Assembly (NCBI GenBank): GCA_938045615.1 | Contig: CALIBC010000179.1 | Coordinates: 162,538-226,537 of the forward strand | Length of the DNA stretch: 64,000 nucleotides | Direction: 5' to 3' | From: an uncultured Clostridia bacterium | Lineage (GTDB): Bacteria; Bacillota; Clostridia; Peptostreptococcales; Anaerovoracaceae | Part shown: positions 53,752-64,000 of the stretch, one piece after another | How the letters are laid out: every line of letters starts with the position of its first letter | Numbering within the stretch: position 1 is the first letter of the stretch | Made by a program: the position numbers and the translations under genes | The notes under the pieces: model-generated | Database searches by the model: none | What the model saw: the letters and a program-made list of their open reading frames with translations, nothing else | Told to the model about the DNA's origin: nothing

Positions 53752-54702
53752 ATGAACAGCAGTGTATTTTCGGATTATAAGATATTTGCGGGCAATGCAC
53801 ACATTGAGCTTGCTGAGGAAATCACATCCATCATGGGCAAAACACTCGGTAAAGCCACGGTAACAAAATTCAGCGACGGTGAGATTTCGGTCAACCTTTG
53901 GGAAACGGTTAGAGGAGTGGATGTATACATAATTCAACCCACATGCGATCCCGTAAATCACAACCTGATGGAATTGTTAATCATGATAGATTCCGTCAAA
54001 CGTGCTTCCGCCGGCAGGATCAATGCGGTGATACCTTATTACGGTTATGCACGGCAGGACAGAAAAGCAAAGGCTCGAGATCCGATCACGGCTAAACTGG
54101 TAGCGAATCTTCTCGTGGCGGCGGGTGCAGACAGGGTACTCACAATGGATCTTCATGCTAACCAGATCCAAGGTTATTTTGATATCCCGGTGGATCACTT
54201 GGTAGGGATGCCGATCATAGCAAAGTACTTCAAGGAGAAAAATCTTGATGATGTTTGCATTGTTTCCCCGGATCACGGTAGCGTCACAAGAGCCCGCAAC
54301 ATGGCGGAATTCTTCAATTGCCCCATTGCGATCGTCGACAAAAGGCGTCCTGAACCAAACAAGAGCGAGATAATGAATATCATCGGTGACGTAAAAGATA
54401 AGAACTGCATAATTCTGGACGACATGATAGATACGGCGGGGACGATAACAAACGCCGCAAATGTAATCAAGGAGATGGGAGCAAAGAACGTATATGCGGG
54501 CGCAACGCACGGTGTTCTTTCCGGACCTGCGATAGAGAGGATACAGGCATCTGCGATATGTGAGCTTGCGCTTTTGAACACAGTTCCGGTGAAAGGTGAA
54601 AAGCTCATAGACAAGATGAGCATCCTTTCGGTAGCTCCTCTGTTTGCTGAAGCCATGACAAGAGTGTTTACAAACGGCTCAATAAGCAAGCTTTTTGACT
54701 GA
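53752..54702 (+). CDS. prs: Ribose-phosphate pyrophosphokinase
   Basis: ATG 53752 with a GGAGG site is the real start; the longer frame from 53632 runs into the upstream gene. The 316-residue enzyme makes PRPP. Seen: [41 protein letters not shown], and the PRPP loop [14 protein letters not shown] also feeds NadC in this window. Conserved glmU-prs-pth-mfd order. Confidence 0.97.
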   Translation: MNSSVFSDYKIFAGNAHIELAEEITSIMGKTLGKATVTKFSDGEISVNLWETVRGVDVYIIQPTCDPVNHNLMELLIMIDSVKRASAGRINAVIPYYGYARQDRKAKARDPITAKLVANLLVAAGADRVLTMDLHANQIQGYFDIPVDHLVGMPIIAKYFKEKNLDDVCIVSPDHGSVTRARNMAEFFNCPIAIVDKRRPEPNKSEIMNIIGDVKDKNCIILDDMIDTAGTITNAANVIKEMGAKNVYAGATHGVLSGPAIERIQASAICELALLNTVPVKGEKLIDKMSILSVAPLFAEAMTRVFTNGSISKLFD

Positions 54703-54735
54703 TCGTCATACAGATCGTCGTTAGGATATCATCTT

Positions 54736-55329
54736 ATGAACAATGAAATATTTATAATAGTCGGTCTGGGAAACCCGGGTTCCAAGTATGCGAATACGAG
54801 ACATAATCTGGGATTCATAACGGTCGACAAAATTGCGGAGGACAACGGTATTGCCATAAAAAAGATTAAATTCAAATCTCTGATCGGAGAAGGAACTGTC
54901 GGAGATGGCAAGGTGGTCCTCATGAAACCGCAAACCTATATGAACAACAGCGGAGAAGCCGTGAGAGAAATAGTACATTTCTATAAGATACAACCGGAGA
55001 ATCTTATAGTCATATACGATGATTTCGATATTCCGATCGGTTCTGTTCGTGTGCGGAAATTCGGAAGTTCCGGCACACACAACGGAATGCGTTCGATAAT
55101 AAGACTGCTCGGCTTTGACACCTTTCCGAGAATCAGGATAGGAATAGATTCCGCAATGAAGAAGGATCTTGTGAATTTTGTCACGGGAGGCTTCAGAAAA
55201 GAAGAGGTTCCACTTCTGGAAGAGGCCGTTACAAATGCCGCCGCAGCGGCTGAAACAATAGTGACTGCGGGGATTGACCTTGCCATGAATCGCCACAACA
55301 TCAAAAAAACGAGGAAAAACAATGAGTAA
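54736..55329 (+). CDS. pth: Peptidyl-tRNA hydrolase
   Basis: A 197-residue enzyme that releases tRNA from dropped-off peptidyl-tRNA. Seen: VGLGNPG-x-x-YANTRHNLGF with the catalytic His, KPQTYMNNSGEAV, YDDFDIPIG, and the GSSGTHNGMRSI loop. The gene ends 8 nt inside mfd, so the two are translationally coupled. No obvious Shine-Dalgarno directly before the ATG. Confidence 0.96.
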   Translation: MNNEIFIIVGLGNPGSKYANTRHNLGFITVDKIAEDNGIAIKKIKFKSLIGEGTVGDGKVVLMKPQTYMNNSGEAVREIVHFYKIQPENLIVIYDDFDIPIGSVRVRKFGSSGTHNGMRSIIRLLGFDTFPRIRIGIDSAMKKDLVNFVTGGFRKEEVPLLEEAVTNAAAAAETIVTAGIDLAMNRHNIKKTRKNNE

Positions 55330-58300
55330 CAGAGGTGTTCACGCAATCTCAGGAGTATCGGGCTCCGGAGCGGCTTTTCTGATTGCAAATGCCATAAAGA
55401 AAGACAAAGGAAAAAACCTGATCATTGTGCCCACAGAGCCCGTTGCCAGGCGCTTGGCGGAGGATATTTCTTTTTTTACCGGAGAGCCCGTAAAAGTGCT
55501 TCCGGATGAGGAACAACTGTTTTTACACTTTGAAGCGCGAAATAATGATATGGCGATCGAGAGGATAAATGCCATGAAAGCGCTTACCGAAAACGATGAC
55601 TGCATAGTGATTGCTCCGGTTGCCGCCGCAGTCAAGAAAGCGGCGCCGCACTCGATGTTTATCGAGGGAAAACTCGCGATAAGAAGAGGCGAGGAACATT
55701 TTTTGTCGGATGTAAGGGAAAAACTCGTCAAGCTCGGATATGAGCAAATAGGCATGGTTGAAAGCCCGGGTGAGTTTAGCGTGAGAGGCGGAATATTGGA
55801 TGTGTTCACCCCCGATGCCCAAAGACCGTACAGAATTGAATTTTTTGACACGGAAGTCGATTCCATAAGAAGTTTTGATCCTGAAACACAGCGATCCATG
55901 GAAAATCTGAAATTTGTGGAGATAAATCCCGCACAGGAGATGATACTGGACAAAGAATTGTTTGCGGAGGCGGCGGACAAACTCCACAGGGCGTACACAA
56001 AACAGGCGGAGAAACTTGAGAAAAACGGAAATGAATACGAGGAGGCGGCTGAAAATCTGAAAAGGCGTAGGGATGAACTCTGCGAATACATACGTGAGCG
56101 AAGCAATGTTCAGCTGCTTGAGAATTATTTGCACTACTTTTATGAAAACACGGACTACCTTTGGGATTACATGACGGGTGGAAGACTTTTCATAGAGGAT
56201 CCTGACAGAAGTTGTGAGCTTTTGGATTTCAAAGAGAAAGAGATGAGAGCGGATCTTGAGCTTATGCTGGAACGCGGTGAGATTGCGCCGGAAGATTTTG
56301 AGCTCATTCCGGCAAGAGAGGACTTTGTCAAAAGCTACAAGTGCGAAGATGTAACTTTTCTGTTGCCTTTCCCAAAGCAGATAAGAGGTATAGAGGAGTA
56401 CGCAAGCCTCGAAAATCCCCGCTTCTCACCTATGATGAACTTCAGCGGTCACATGGAACTTTTGGAATCCGAGCTGAAAGCGTTCATAAAAAAGAAATAC
56501 AATATATACATAACAGCCTCGACAGACGAGAGGAGAAAAAATCTTATAGAGTTTTGTGACAGGGTGGGAATCACGGGCTTTGTGAATTTCAAGAAGGGGC
56601 ATCTTTCATCCGGATTTGATTTTCCGCAACTGAAACTTTGTTATATAAGCGACAATGATATTTTCGGTGAGCGCCGGCGCAGCAAAAGACGGATCGTAAA
56701 AACGCCGGAAGGCGGCAGGATCGAGAGTTTTGCGGATCTCAATACCGGCGATCTTGTTGTGCATGAATCGCACGGGGTCGGCAGATTTTTAGGGATTGAG
56801 CAACTTGAGATACAGAAGGAAAAGAAGGACTATCTTAAAATAAAATATGCCGGAAACGATCTGCTGTATGTGCCCGTTGAGCAGTTTAACATAGTTCAGA
56901 AATACATAGGTTCTGACTCTGCGATGCCGAAATTGAATAAACTTTCCGGAACGGAATGGAAGGTCACAAAAGCAAAGGCGAGAAAAGTCATAGCCGAGAT
57001 GACGGAAGAGCTGGTAAAACTGTACGCTGAGCGTGAACTTCAGGACGGTTTTGCTTTCAGCAAAGATACGGAATGGCAGAGAGAGTTTGAGGATACTTTC
57101 CCGTATATTGAAACCGAAGATCAACTTCGCTGTACGGAAGAGATCAAAAAGGATATGGAAAAAAGCAAGCCTATGGATAGGCTTTTGTGTGGGGATGTAG
57201 GCTTTGGGAAGACCGAAGTTGCGGCAAGAGCGCTGTTTAAGTGCATTGCCGACGGTAAACAGGCCGTTGTGCTTGTTCCCACCACGGTGCTCGCCAACCA
57301 ACATTTTTACACACTGAAAGAAAGATTTGAAAAATTCCCGATAAAGATAGAGATGCTGTCGCGTTTCAGGACGCAGGCACAGCAAAAGAAGATCGTTGAG
57401 GGCATTGGGAACGGCGCAATAGATATTGTGATAGGAACACACAGGCTTTTGTCCAAGGATGTCGGATACAAGGATTTGGGCCTGCTTGTTGTAGACGAGG
57501 AACACAGGTTTGGGGTCGCACATAAGGAGGTTATCAAACAGATAAAGAAGAACATTGATGTCCTTACTTTGTCCGCAACGCCGATCCCCAGGACTTTGAA
57601 CATGTCTCTTTCCGGGATAAAGGATATGAGTCTTATCGAAACACCGCCGGAGGAACGCTATCCTGTTCAGACATACGTTATGGAACAGGATGAAACGACG
57701 ATACGGGATGTGATAAGGAGGGAACTCGACAGAGACGGTCAGGTATTCATAATATATAACAGAGTTGGAGGAATAGGCCGGCTCGCACAGAAAATAGAGG
57801 CGATGGCACCGGATGCAAGGGTTACCACAGGACACGGGCGCATGGACGAAACCGCTTTGGAAAATGTGATGCTCGGTTTTGTTAATCACGATACCAATGT
57901 TCTGATTTCAACCACAATAGTGGAATCTGGCATTGACATTCCTAACGCCAACACTATGATAATCATGGATGCCGACAGATATGGGCTTGCACAACTTTAC
58001 CAGCTGAGAGGAAGAGTGGGGCGCTCCAACAGAATTGCTTATGCATACCTTATGTATAAAAAGGACAAGGCAATTAACGAGGCTGCGAGCAAAAGACTGC
58101 GAGCGATAAAAGAATTTACCGAATTCGGTTCAGGATTCAGAGTGGCAATGAGAGATCTTGAAATAAGGGGAGCCGGAAATTTTCTCGGCAGCAGACAATC
58201 CGGGCAGATGATGAATATCGGATATGAGCTTTACTGCAAGATGGTCGAAGAGCAGGTGAGAAAATTAAGGGGAGAGTATGTAAAAGAAGAGACGGAAGAA

Positions 58301-58744
58301 ATCTCGGTGGAGCTGCTCATTCCCGCAAATATCCCCGATTGGTACATAGAAAACGAAAACTTAAAACTCATGATGTACAAAAAGATAGCGGGCATAAATT
58401 CTGAGGAATCACAGGAAGAGATGATCGATGAGCTGATAGACAGATTTGGGGATGTGCCGAGCCAGACCATGAACCTCATTCAAGTATCCAGGATAAGAAG
58501 CCTTTGTGAGGAAGTGTCCGTGCTTCGTATATATGAAAAAGACAGAAAAATATATTTTGCCTTCGGAGAAAAAAACTGCTTGACTCCCTACGCGGTGCTG
58601 GATATAAACGATAAGTTCAAGAAAAAGGCCTTTGTCCACCTGGGACGGGAACCCTACATAACTATCCCTTCCGTGAAAGGACTGGTTTTGAAAGACTGCA
58701 TCGATATCCTTGCGATTATAAAGGAGAACAAAGATAGCAAATAG
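55322..58744 (+). CDS. mfd: Transcription-repair coupling factor Mfd
   Basis: An 1140-residue DNA translocase that removes stalled RNA polymerase and brings in UvrA. Domains in order: UvrB-like N-terminal part, a CarD-like RNA polymerase-interaction domain near 480-550 (LNTGDLVVHESHGVGRFLGIEQLEI), a superfamily 2 helicase with Walker A GDVGFGKTE near 623 and VVDEEHRFG near 725, ESGIDIPNANTMI and QLRGRVGRS, and a C-terminal domain. Full length for the family. The ATG lies inside pth. Confidence 0.97.
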   Translation: MSNRGVHAISGVSGSGAAFLIANAIKKDKGKNLIIVPTEPVARRLAEDISFFTGEPVKVLPDEEQLFLHFEARNNDMAIERINAMKALTENDDCIVIAPVAAAVKKAAPHSMFIEGKLAIRRGEEHFLSDVREKLVKLGYEQIGMVESPGEFSVRGGILDVFTPDAQRPYRIEFFDTEVDSIRSFDPETQRSMENLKFVEINPAQEMILDKELFAEAADKLHRAYTKQAEKLEKNGNEYEEAAENLKRRRDELCEYIRERSNVQLLENYLHYFYENTDYLWDYMTGGRLFIEDPDRSCELLDFKEKEMRADLELMLERGEIAPEDFELIPAREDFVKSYKCEDVTFLLPFPKQIRGIEEYASLENPRFSPMMNFSGHMELLESELKAFIKKKYNIYITASTDERRKNLIEFCDRVGITGFVNFKKGHLSSGFDFPQLKLCYISDNDIFGERRRSKRRIVKTPEGGRIESFADLNTGDLVVHESHGVGRFLGIEQLEIQKEKKDYLKIKYAGNDLLYVPVEQFNIVQKYIGSDSAMPKLNKLSGTEWKVTKAKARKVIAEMTEELVKLYAERELQDGFAFSKDTEWQREFEDTFPYIETEDQLRCTEEIKKDMEKSKPMDRLLCGDVGFGKTEVAARALFKCIADGKQAVVLVPTTVLANQHFYTLKERFEKFPIKIEMLSRFRTQAQQKKIVEGIGNGAIDIVIGTHRLLSKDVGYKDLGLLVVDEEHRFGVAHKEVIKQIKKNIDVLTLSATPIPRTLNMSLSGIKDMSLIETPPEERYPVQTYVMEQDETTIRDVIRRELDRDGQVFIIYNRVGGIGRLAQKIEAMAPDARVTTGHGRMDETALENVMLGFVNHDTNVLISTTIVESGIDIPNANTMIIMDADRYGLAQLYQLRGRVGRSNRIAYAYLMYKKDKAINEAASKRLRAIKEFTEFGSGFRVAMRDLEIRGAGNFLGSRQSGQMMNIGYELYCKMVEEQVRKLRGEYVKEETEEISVELLIPANIPDWYIENENLKLMMYKKIAGINSEESQEEMIDELIDRFGDVPSQTMNLIQVSRIRSLCEEVSVLRIYEKDRKIYFAFGEKNCLTPYAVLDINDKFKKKAFVHLGREPYITIPSVKGLVLKDCIDILAIIKENKDSK

Positions 58745-58770
58745 AACAACATAGAACAACATAGAACAAG
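58741..58770 (+). repeat. Three perfect-to-near 10-nt repeats at the mfd stop
   Basis: ATAGAACAAC, ATAGAACAAC, ATAGAACAAG in a row; the first contains the mfd stop codon. Probably replication slippage. Confidence 0.8.
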
Positions 58771-58837
58771 GGTATTACCACGGAAAACCACGATCAAAGA
58801 GATTATGAAAGAAAAATCATAGAAACGGAGAGCAACG

Positions 58838-60133
58838 ATGTTGTTTAAAAATATTGCCCTGATAGATGAGGACATAAATGTGAGATTCGGTCAATACGTC
58901 GGCATACGAGGGGACAAGATAGACTATGTGGGGGACGTTTTTCCGAGAAATTCAAGAAAATACGGTACTGCTTATGATGGCAAAAACAAGCTTTTGATGC
59001 CCGGGTTTTACAACGCCCACGCGCATTCCCCCATGTCGCTCATGCGCGGATACGGAGAAAATATGACTTTGCGTAACTGGCTGGAGAAAAAAATATTTCC
59101 TTTTGAGGAGAAGCTGAAAGGAAGAGATGTGTATTGGGGCACCATGTTGTGCATGGCCGAATCTCTGAAGTATGGAATAGTTTCCACGTCCGACATGTAT
59201 TACTTCATACCCGACATGGCCTGCGCAGTAGCGGAAAGCGGTGCAAAAAACAATATAAGCCGCTCGATAGTGAATTTTGACGGAAGCGAGTTCAAAAGCC
59301 TAAAATCCGTGAAAGAACTTTTGAGCGCACATGGGGAGTTTGATGGTGCGCAGTCCGGACGCATAAGGATAGAAGCCAGTCTGCATGCCGAATATACCTC
59401 CGATGAGAATACCGTAAGAGAACTTGCGAAGCTTGCCAAAGAAAAGAATATGGGAATGCAGGTTCATGTATCGGAAACAAAGGAAGAGCATGAGGAATGC
59501 AAGATAAGACACGGAGGAAAAACACCTGTGCGATATCTGGCGGATTGCGGACTCTTCGATACGAGAACTGTTGCGGCTCATTGCGTGCACATAGAGGAAG
59601 ACGACTTCGATATCCTTGCCGAAAAAGGTGTCACCGTAGCGACCAACCCCGTAAGCAATATGAAGCTGGCAAGCGGGATTGCCGACACAGCAAAGATGCT
59701 TGGAAGAAACATAAACCTTGCGATAGGAACCGATGGAGTTGCGTCCAACAACAACCTGAACTTTATTGAAGAAATGAAGGTGCTTGCTTTATCGGGAAAG
59801 ATAAGAGCAGGCGATCCCACGGCAATAACGCCACGGCAGGTGGTGTATGCCGCAACCAGAGGTGGGGCTCTTGCTCAGGGCAGACCGGACTGCGGACTTA
59901 TCAAGGAAGGTATGAAAGCCGATCTTGCAGTGGTAGATATGTCCGTGGTGCAGTGGCATCCGATTCATGATGTTCTAGTAAACCTCGTATATTCAGCATC
60001 GGGAAGCGATGTCGTTTTGACCATGGTGGACGGTAAAGTTCTTTACAAGGACGGAGAATGTGTTAAAATCGATGAGGAAAAAGTGGTGTTCGAGGTGGCG
60101 AAAGCCACAAAAAGAATACTCAATCAACTATAA
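58838..60133 (+). CDS. mtaD: 5-methylthioadenosine/S-adenosylhomocysteine deaminase
   Basis: A 431-residue amidohydrolase with the metal-binding NAHAHSPMSLMRGYGENM, QVHVSETKEEH, AAHCVHIEEDD and GTDGVASNNNLNFIEEM motifs. The family deaminates S-adenosylhomocysteine and methylthioadenosine to inosyl forms; some members act on other adenosine derivatives. CGGAGAGCAACG lies before the ATG. It lies between mfd and the flippase, where Bacillus has spoVT. This genome also has ahcY, so two ways of clearing S-adenosylhomocysteine exist. Confidence 0.85.
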   Translation: MLFKNIALIDEDINVRFGQYVGIRGDKIDYVGDVFPRNSRKYGTAYDGKNKLLMPGFYNAHAHSPMSLMRGYGENMTLRNWLEKKIFPFEEKLKGRDVYWGTMLCMAESLKYGIVSTSDMYYFIPDMACAVAESGAKNNISRSIVNFDGSEFKSLKSVKELLSAHGEFDGAQSGRIRIEASLHAEYTSDENTVRELAKLAKEKNMGMQVHVSETKEEHEECKIRHGGKTPVRYLADCGLFDTRTVAAHCVHIEEDDFDILAEKGVTVATNPVSNMKLASGIADTAKMLGRNINLAIGTDGVASNNNLNFIEEMKVLALSGKIRAGDPTAITPRQVVYAATRGGALAQGRPDCGLIKEGMKADLAVVDMSVVQWHPIHDVLVNLVYSASGSDVVLTMVDGKVLYKDGECVKIDEEKVVFEVAKATKRILNQL

Positions 60134-60210
60134 AAACACTGCCCCATGCATTCCCGTCAAGCAGGGCGGGGATCCGGCGGGCGGTAATTTATCATAGATT
60201 TGGAGATTTT

Positions 60211-61854
60211 ATGCCGGATAGCAACGACAAAAAATTTTTAAAAGGAGCAGCGGTTCTGGCAGGCGCCGGGATCCTGATGAAACTCCTCGGCGCCGTTTTC
60301 CGAATTCCGTTGACCAACTGGATAGGCGACGGAATGACGTATTACAGCGTAGCATATGCGATATACGGAACTTTGGTCGTGATCGGAACCGCAGGCGTTC
60401 CGATTGCGATATCTAAACTCGTTTCCGAAAATATAGCCTGTGGCAAATACAGAAACGCGCACAAGGTTTTTCATGTGGCGACGCTACTCATGCTTGCCAT
60501 CGGAACCGTCGGATTTCTTATATGTTTTGCGGGAGCCGATGTGATAGCGAATCTGATAAAAAGCCCGGGGTCGGCACAGGCCATAAGGGCGATGTCCCCG
60601 GCACTTTTTTTCGTTCCGCTGTTTTCTTCGTTCAGAGGTTTCTTTAACGGAAGACAGAACATGAATCCCACCGCGGTTTCGGAAATCACCGAACAGCTCG
60701 TTCGCTGCGGTGTGGGGCTTGGCCTTGCATATATGATGAGTCATCCCGTCCTGAACGAAGTCAAGGCGGCGGCCGGGGCTTCGCTGGGTGCCTCGGTCGG
60801 GGCGGTCGCAGGTCTTTTGATCATATTTCTGATTTTCGTTTTAAACAAAAAGCCGTTTACCCACAAGATAGAACACGGAATCCCGGATGTCGATGATGGA
60901 AAGACTCTTGCCAAGAGGATCGCTTGGATAGCGGTTCCCATCATAATAGGTTCTGAAATAATGCCGATAATGACCGTAATAGATACCGGGATAGTCATGA
61001 ACGTGTTGCAGGCAAACGGGTGGAGCAGAAGTGTGACCGAGCATTTATACAGTCTGTACGGCGGTTACTGCAATCCGATCATCGCTTTTCCACAGATATT
61101 CACTCAGGCTGTTGCAGTGAGCCTGGTGCCCGCAATTTCAGCCCACTTTGCGCGCAAAGATCCTAAGAGGGTGAACGATACGATAAACCTCGGATATCGC
61201 ACTACTATGATAATGGGACTTCCGTGCGCGATAGGGCTCTTTGTTATAGCCGAGCCGATACTGAAACTCATGTATTTCAGACAGCCCCAATCCTGTGAAG
61301 AGGCCGCGCCTATAATGATGATAATGGCTATAAGTGTGATATTTCTCGCACATATGCAGACATCGGTAAGCGTTCTGCAGGCGGTAGGCAAACAGTTTTT
61401 GCCGGTGAGAAATCTCGCCTTTGCCTGCGTCGGAAAAGTGGCGGTCACGTATATGACAGTTAGCATACACGCCATCAACGTAAAGGGCGCCGCAATAGGA
61501 ACAATGTTTGCATACGTAGTTACTCTTATGTTGAACGAATACAGCGTAAAAAAGTACACTGGACTGAAGCACGAAATTTCACTTACATATATCCGACCCG
61601 GTGTCGCAGCCCTTTGTATGGGCGCAATAACATACGGGGTATACAAGCTGATCACATATTTGGCGGCGGGGCACAGTGCCAATATGGTGAATGCTCTCGG
61701 CGTGATGACGGCGATATTGTGCGCGGCGACGGTGTACATTGTTCTTCTGTTTGCCTTCAAGGCGATAAGAATGGAGGAGATTCAGGATTTCCCGGGAGGA
61801 GAGCGTCTTGCCGGTTTGATCCGAAAATTCCTGCCAAAGGCGTTGTTGAGATGA
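60211..61854 (+). CDS. MurJ/SpoVB-like lipid flippase (MOP superfamily)
   Basis: A 547-residue membrane protein with about 14 helices. The start FLKGAAVLAGAGILMKLLGAVFRIPLTNWIG and RGFFNGRQNMNPTAVSEITEQ are typical of the SpoVB/YabM/YtgP branch. These proteins flip lipid-linked precursors; MurJ flips lipid II. The place after mfd matches yabM/spoVB in Bacillus. It may serve peptidoglycan or another polymer, so I give no symbol. A 231-nt gap with the hup promoter follows. Confidence 0.87.
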   Translation: MPDSNDKKFLKGAAVLAGAGILMKLLGAVFRIPLTNWIGDGMTYYSVAYAIYGTLVVIGTAGVPIAISKLVSENIACGKYRNAHKVFHVATLLMLAIGTVGFLICFAGADVIANLIKSPGSAQAIRAMSPALFFVPLFSSFRGFFNGRQNMNPTAVSEITEQLVRCGVGLGLAYMMSHPVLNEVKAAAGASLGASVGAVAGLLIIFLIFVLNKKPFTHKIEHGIPDVDDGKTLAKRIAWIAVPIIIGSEIMPIMTVIDTGIVMNVLQANGWSRSVTEHLYSLYGGYCNPIIAFPQIFTQAVAVSLVPAISAHFARKDPKRVNDTINLGYRTTMIMGLPCAIGLFVIAEPILKLMYFRQPQSCEEAAPIMMIMAISVIFLAHMQTSVSVLQAVGKQFLPVRNLAFACVGKVAVTYMTVSIHAINVKGAAIGTMFAYVVTLMLNEYSVKKYTGLKHEISLTYIRPGVAALCMGAITYGVYKLITYLAAGHSANMVNALGVMTAILCAATVYIVLLFAFKAIRMEEIQDFPGGERLAGLIRKFLPKALLR

Positions 61855-62015
61855 TTTTTTCACTTTGATTCCCGATTTATCGGGAGTGATCCCAAAAAGA
61901 ATGCCAAAGAACACAAATAATATGCCGAAACCTATTGACAAAACATTTTAATAATGGGAGAATGTGAGGGAAATGCAAGGTGAAAGCGAAATAGTCCCCA
62001 TGCATATAGGTAAAC

Positions 62016-62044
62016 TTGAAAGATGATGCTGTTTGTATTAGAAT
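62016..62044 (+). promoter_or_regulatory. hup promoter
   Basis: TTGAAA (62016-62021), a 17-nt spacer, TAGAAT (62039-62044). Confidence 0.75.
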
Positions 62045-62085
62045 AGTGACATCACTTAAATTTAAATTCTAAGGAGGATTTCACA

Positions 62086-62364
62086 ATGAATAAGGCTGAG
62101 CTGGTTTCTGCAGTAGCAGAAAAAACCGATTTCACGAAAAAAGATGCTGAGGTAGCGATCAACGCACTTCTTGCAACTGTCGAAGAGGCATTGGTAAAAG
62201 GCGACAAGGTGCAGTTGATAGGATTCGGTACCTTTGAGACGAGGGAAAGAAAAGCCCGTCAGGGCAGAAACCCTCGCAAACCGGATGAGATTATCAAAAT
62301 CGCAGCCTCCAAAGCACCTGTTTTCAAAGCTGGTAAAGCTCTTAAGGATGCGGTTAACAAATAA
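62086..62364 (+). CDS. hup: HU nucleoid protein
   Basis: A 92-residue DNA-binding protein starting [22 protein letters not shown], with [20 protein letters not shown] and the DNA-binding arm signature. HU coats and bends DNA as a dimer. AAGGAGG precedes the ATG; it has its own promoter and terminator. Confidence 0.97.
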   Translation: MNKAELVSAVAEKTDFTKKDAEVAINALLATVEEALVKGDKVQLIGFGTFETRERKARQGRNPRKPDEIIKIAASKAPVFKAGKALKDAVNK

Positions 62365-62382
62365 CGTTTATCGGTATGATTT

Positions 62383-62408
62383 GGGACAGCTTTGCTGTTC
62401 CTTTTTTT
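62383..62408 (+). terminator. hup terminator
   Basis: GGGACAGC/GCTGTTCC stem (one G-T pair) with a 3-nt loop, followed by TTTTTTT (62402-62408). Confidence 0.9.
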
Positions 62409-62462
62409 GTTGATTTGTATTTGGAGCGGTGAAGGCAATGGAGAAGTAAAGATTTTAATGAT

Positions 62463-62705
62463 ATGAGAATAGATAAGTATTTGAAAAATTCAAGACTGAT
62501 AAAGAGACGAACGATCGCAAAGCAGGCGTGTGAGCAGGACAGAGTGTCGATCAACGGAAAATTTGCAAAAGCCGGAGCGGACGTGACTGCAGGCGATGTG
62601 ATAGAAATACGTTTTGGGAATAAAAGCATGACGGTGAAAGTCCTTGCCACTACGGAAAATGTCAGAAAAGAGGATTCGGCCGGCATGTATGAGATCGTTG
62701 ATTGA
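62463..62705 (+). CDS. rqcP: RqcP (YabO), S4-domain RNA-binding protein
   Basis: An 80-residue S4-domain protein (MRIDKYLKNSRLIKRRTIAKQACEQDRVSINGK) that binds the ribosome and assists RqcH in alanine tailing of stalled nascent chains. The place next to hup matches the hup-yabO cluster of Firmicutes. The usual following yabP, yabQ and divIC are absent; an rRNA operon starts instead. No strong ribosome site near the ATG; read-through from hup is possible. Confidence 0.9.
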   Translation: MRIDKYLKNSRLIKRRTIAKQACEQDRVSINGKFAKAGADVTAGDVIEIRFGNKSMTVKVLATTENVRKEDSAGMYEIVD

Positions 62706-62754
62706 GGATCTCGTAATTGACAACAATTTACATCATAAAAAGCAAAAAAAAGTG

Positions 62755-62783
62755 TTGACAAGTAAAAAAGCGAATGATAAGAT
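62755..62783 (+). promoter_or_regulatory. rRNA operon promoter
   Basis: TTGACA (62755-62760), a 17-nt spacer and TAAGAT (62778-62783). Confidence 0.8.
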
Positions 62784-63023
62784 ACTAACTGTTCGCAACG
62801 AGCGGACGTGCTTCCTGAAAGGGAGGCAAGAACATTGAAAACTTCATAGACAGGAAAGAAAAGTCAAACAAGACATAAGAAAAAAGCAAGGTAAACAACC
62901 TTAAAGGGTCAAGAAAAGACCCCGAAATTTCCTAAAACAGTAATACGGTAAAAAGAAGATGCTAAGCGTCTGACCGGATCACAAGTTAAATTAGGTATTA
63001 ACTCCAAGGAGTTAAAATACAAT
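62784..63023 (+). other. rRNA leader
   Basis: About 240 nt with no gene. It has an ACATTGAAAACTTCATAG segment reminiscent of clostridial rRNA leaders, and a perfect hairpin TTAACTCC/GGAGTTAA (62998-63015) just before the mature 16S end, likely part of processing. Confidence 0.6.

Positions 63024-64000
<977 letters not shown>

Overview
The window is a 64 kb piece of a low-to-medium GC Firmicutes chromosome, almost certainly an anaerobic member of the Clostridia. The partial 16S rRNA at the right end looks clostridial, and my impression from memory, at low confidence, is Anaerovoracaceae (the old Family XIII). Supporting traits are sigma-A type promoters with strong Shine-Dalgarno sites, cdaA-cdaR-glmM order, murC/glmU/prs/pth/mfd order, SpoVG, a Re-type citrate synthase and NiaR-controlled NAD genes. 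I saw no transposon, prophage, CRISPR array or tRNA.

Layout. (1) 1-8320: a DUF58 gene (cut by the window edge), a transglutaminase-fold membrane protein whose catalytic Cys appears to be Asp, a membrane-anchored DUF4430 (transcobalamin-like) protein, and a 1440-residue secreted beta-propeller protein with seven helical repeats. (2) 8322-12600: hpf, a candidate structured RNA gene of about 370 nt on the minus strand, alkD, an arginase-family enzyme, a zinc-type macrodomain protein and a small membrane protein that has its own promoter and a 300-nt folded leader. (3) 13008-24500: a sigma-A promoter and a cobalamin riboswitch in front of two giant tandem paralogous surface proteins, then a third surface protein with a DUF4430-like domain. 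Regions 1 and 3 together look like a cell-surface corrinoid (vitamin B12) capture system. (4) 24671-34727: an XRE-type membrane regulator, cdaA-cdaR-glmM-glmS, S-adenosylhomocysteinase, a TIGR01440 protein and gltX. (5) 34712-37703 (minus): panD-panC-BASS transporter-deoC, a pantothenate operon in which the transporter probably imports pantoate. (6) 38223-40969: a two-gene ABC system of the lactococcin-972 export/immunity type. (7) 41113-46682: Re-citrate synthase, a GntR regulator, aconitase and isocitrate dehydrogenase, making 2-oxoglutarate from acetyl-CoA and oxaloacetate. A consensus promoter with a palindromic operator over its start point precedes them. (8) 46707-50965: a BFD-like ferredoxin, niaR, nadC and nadB (minus), divergent from nadA. 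(9) 51037-62705: spoVG (minus), then murC, a GlmU reduced to its acetyltransferase half, prs, pth, mfd, mtaD, a MurJ/SpoVB-like flippase, hup and rqcP. (10) 62755-64000: an rRNA promoter, leader and the first ~977 nt of 16S rRNA.

How it fits together. Much of the right half is housekeeping for cell wall precursors (glmM, glmS, GlmU acetyltransferase, murC, flippase), cofactors (NAD, pantothenate) and glutamate carbon supply. The left third is accessory: large secreted proteins that share a very basic C-terminal fibronectin-like domain, with cobalamin-responsive control over at least part of the set. The most original signals are this putative B12 surface system and two structured RNAs (8971-9343 and 12585-12885, both minus strand) that I cannot assign to any family I know.
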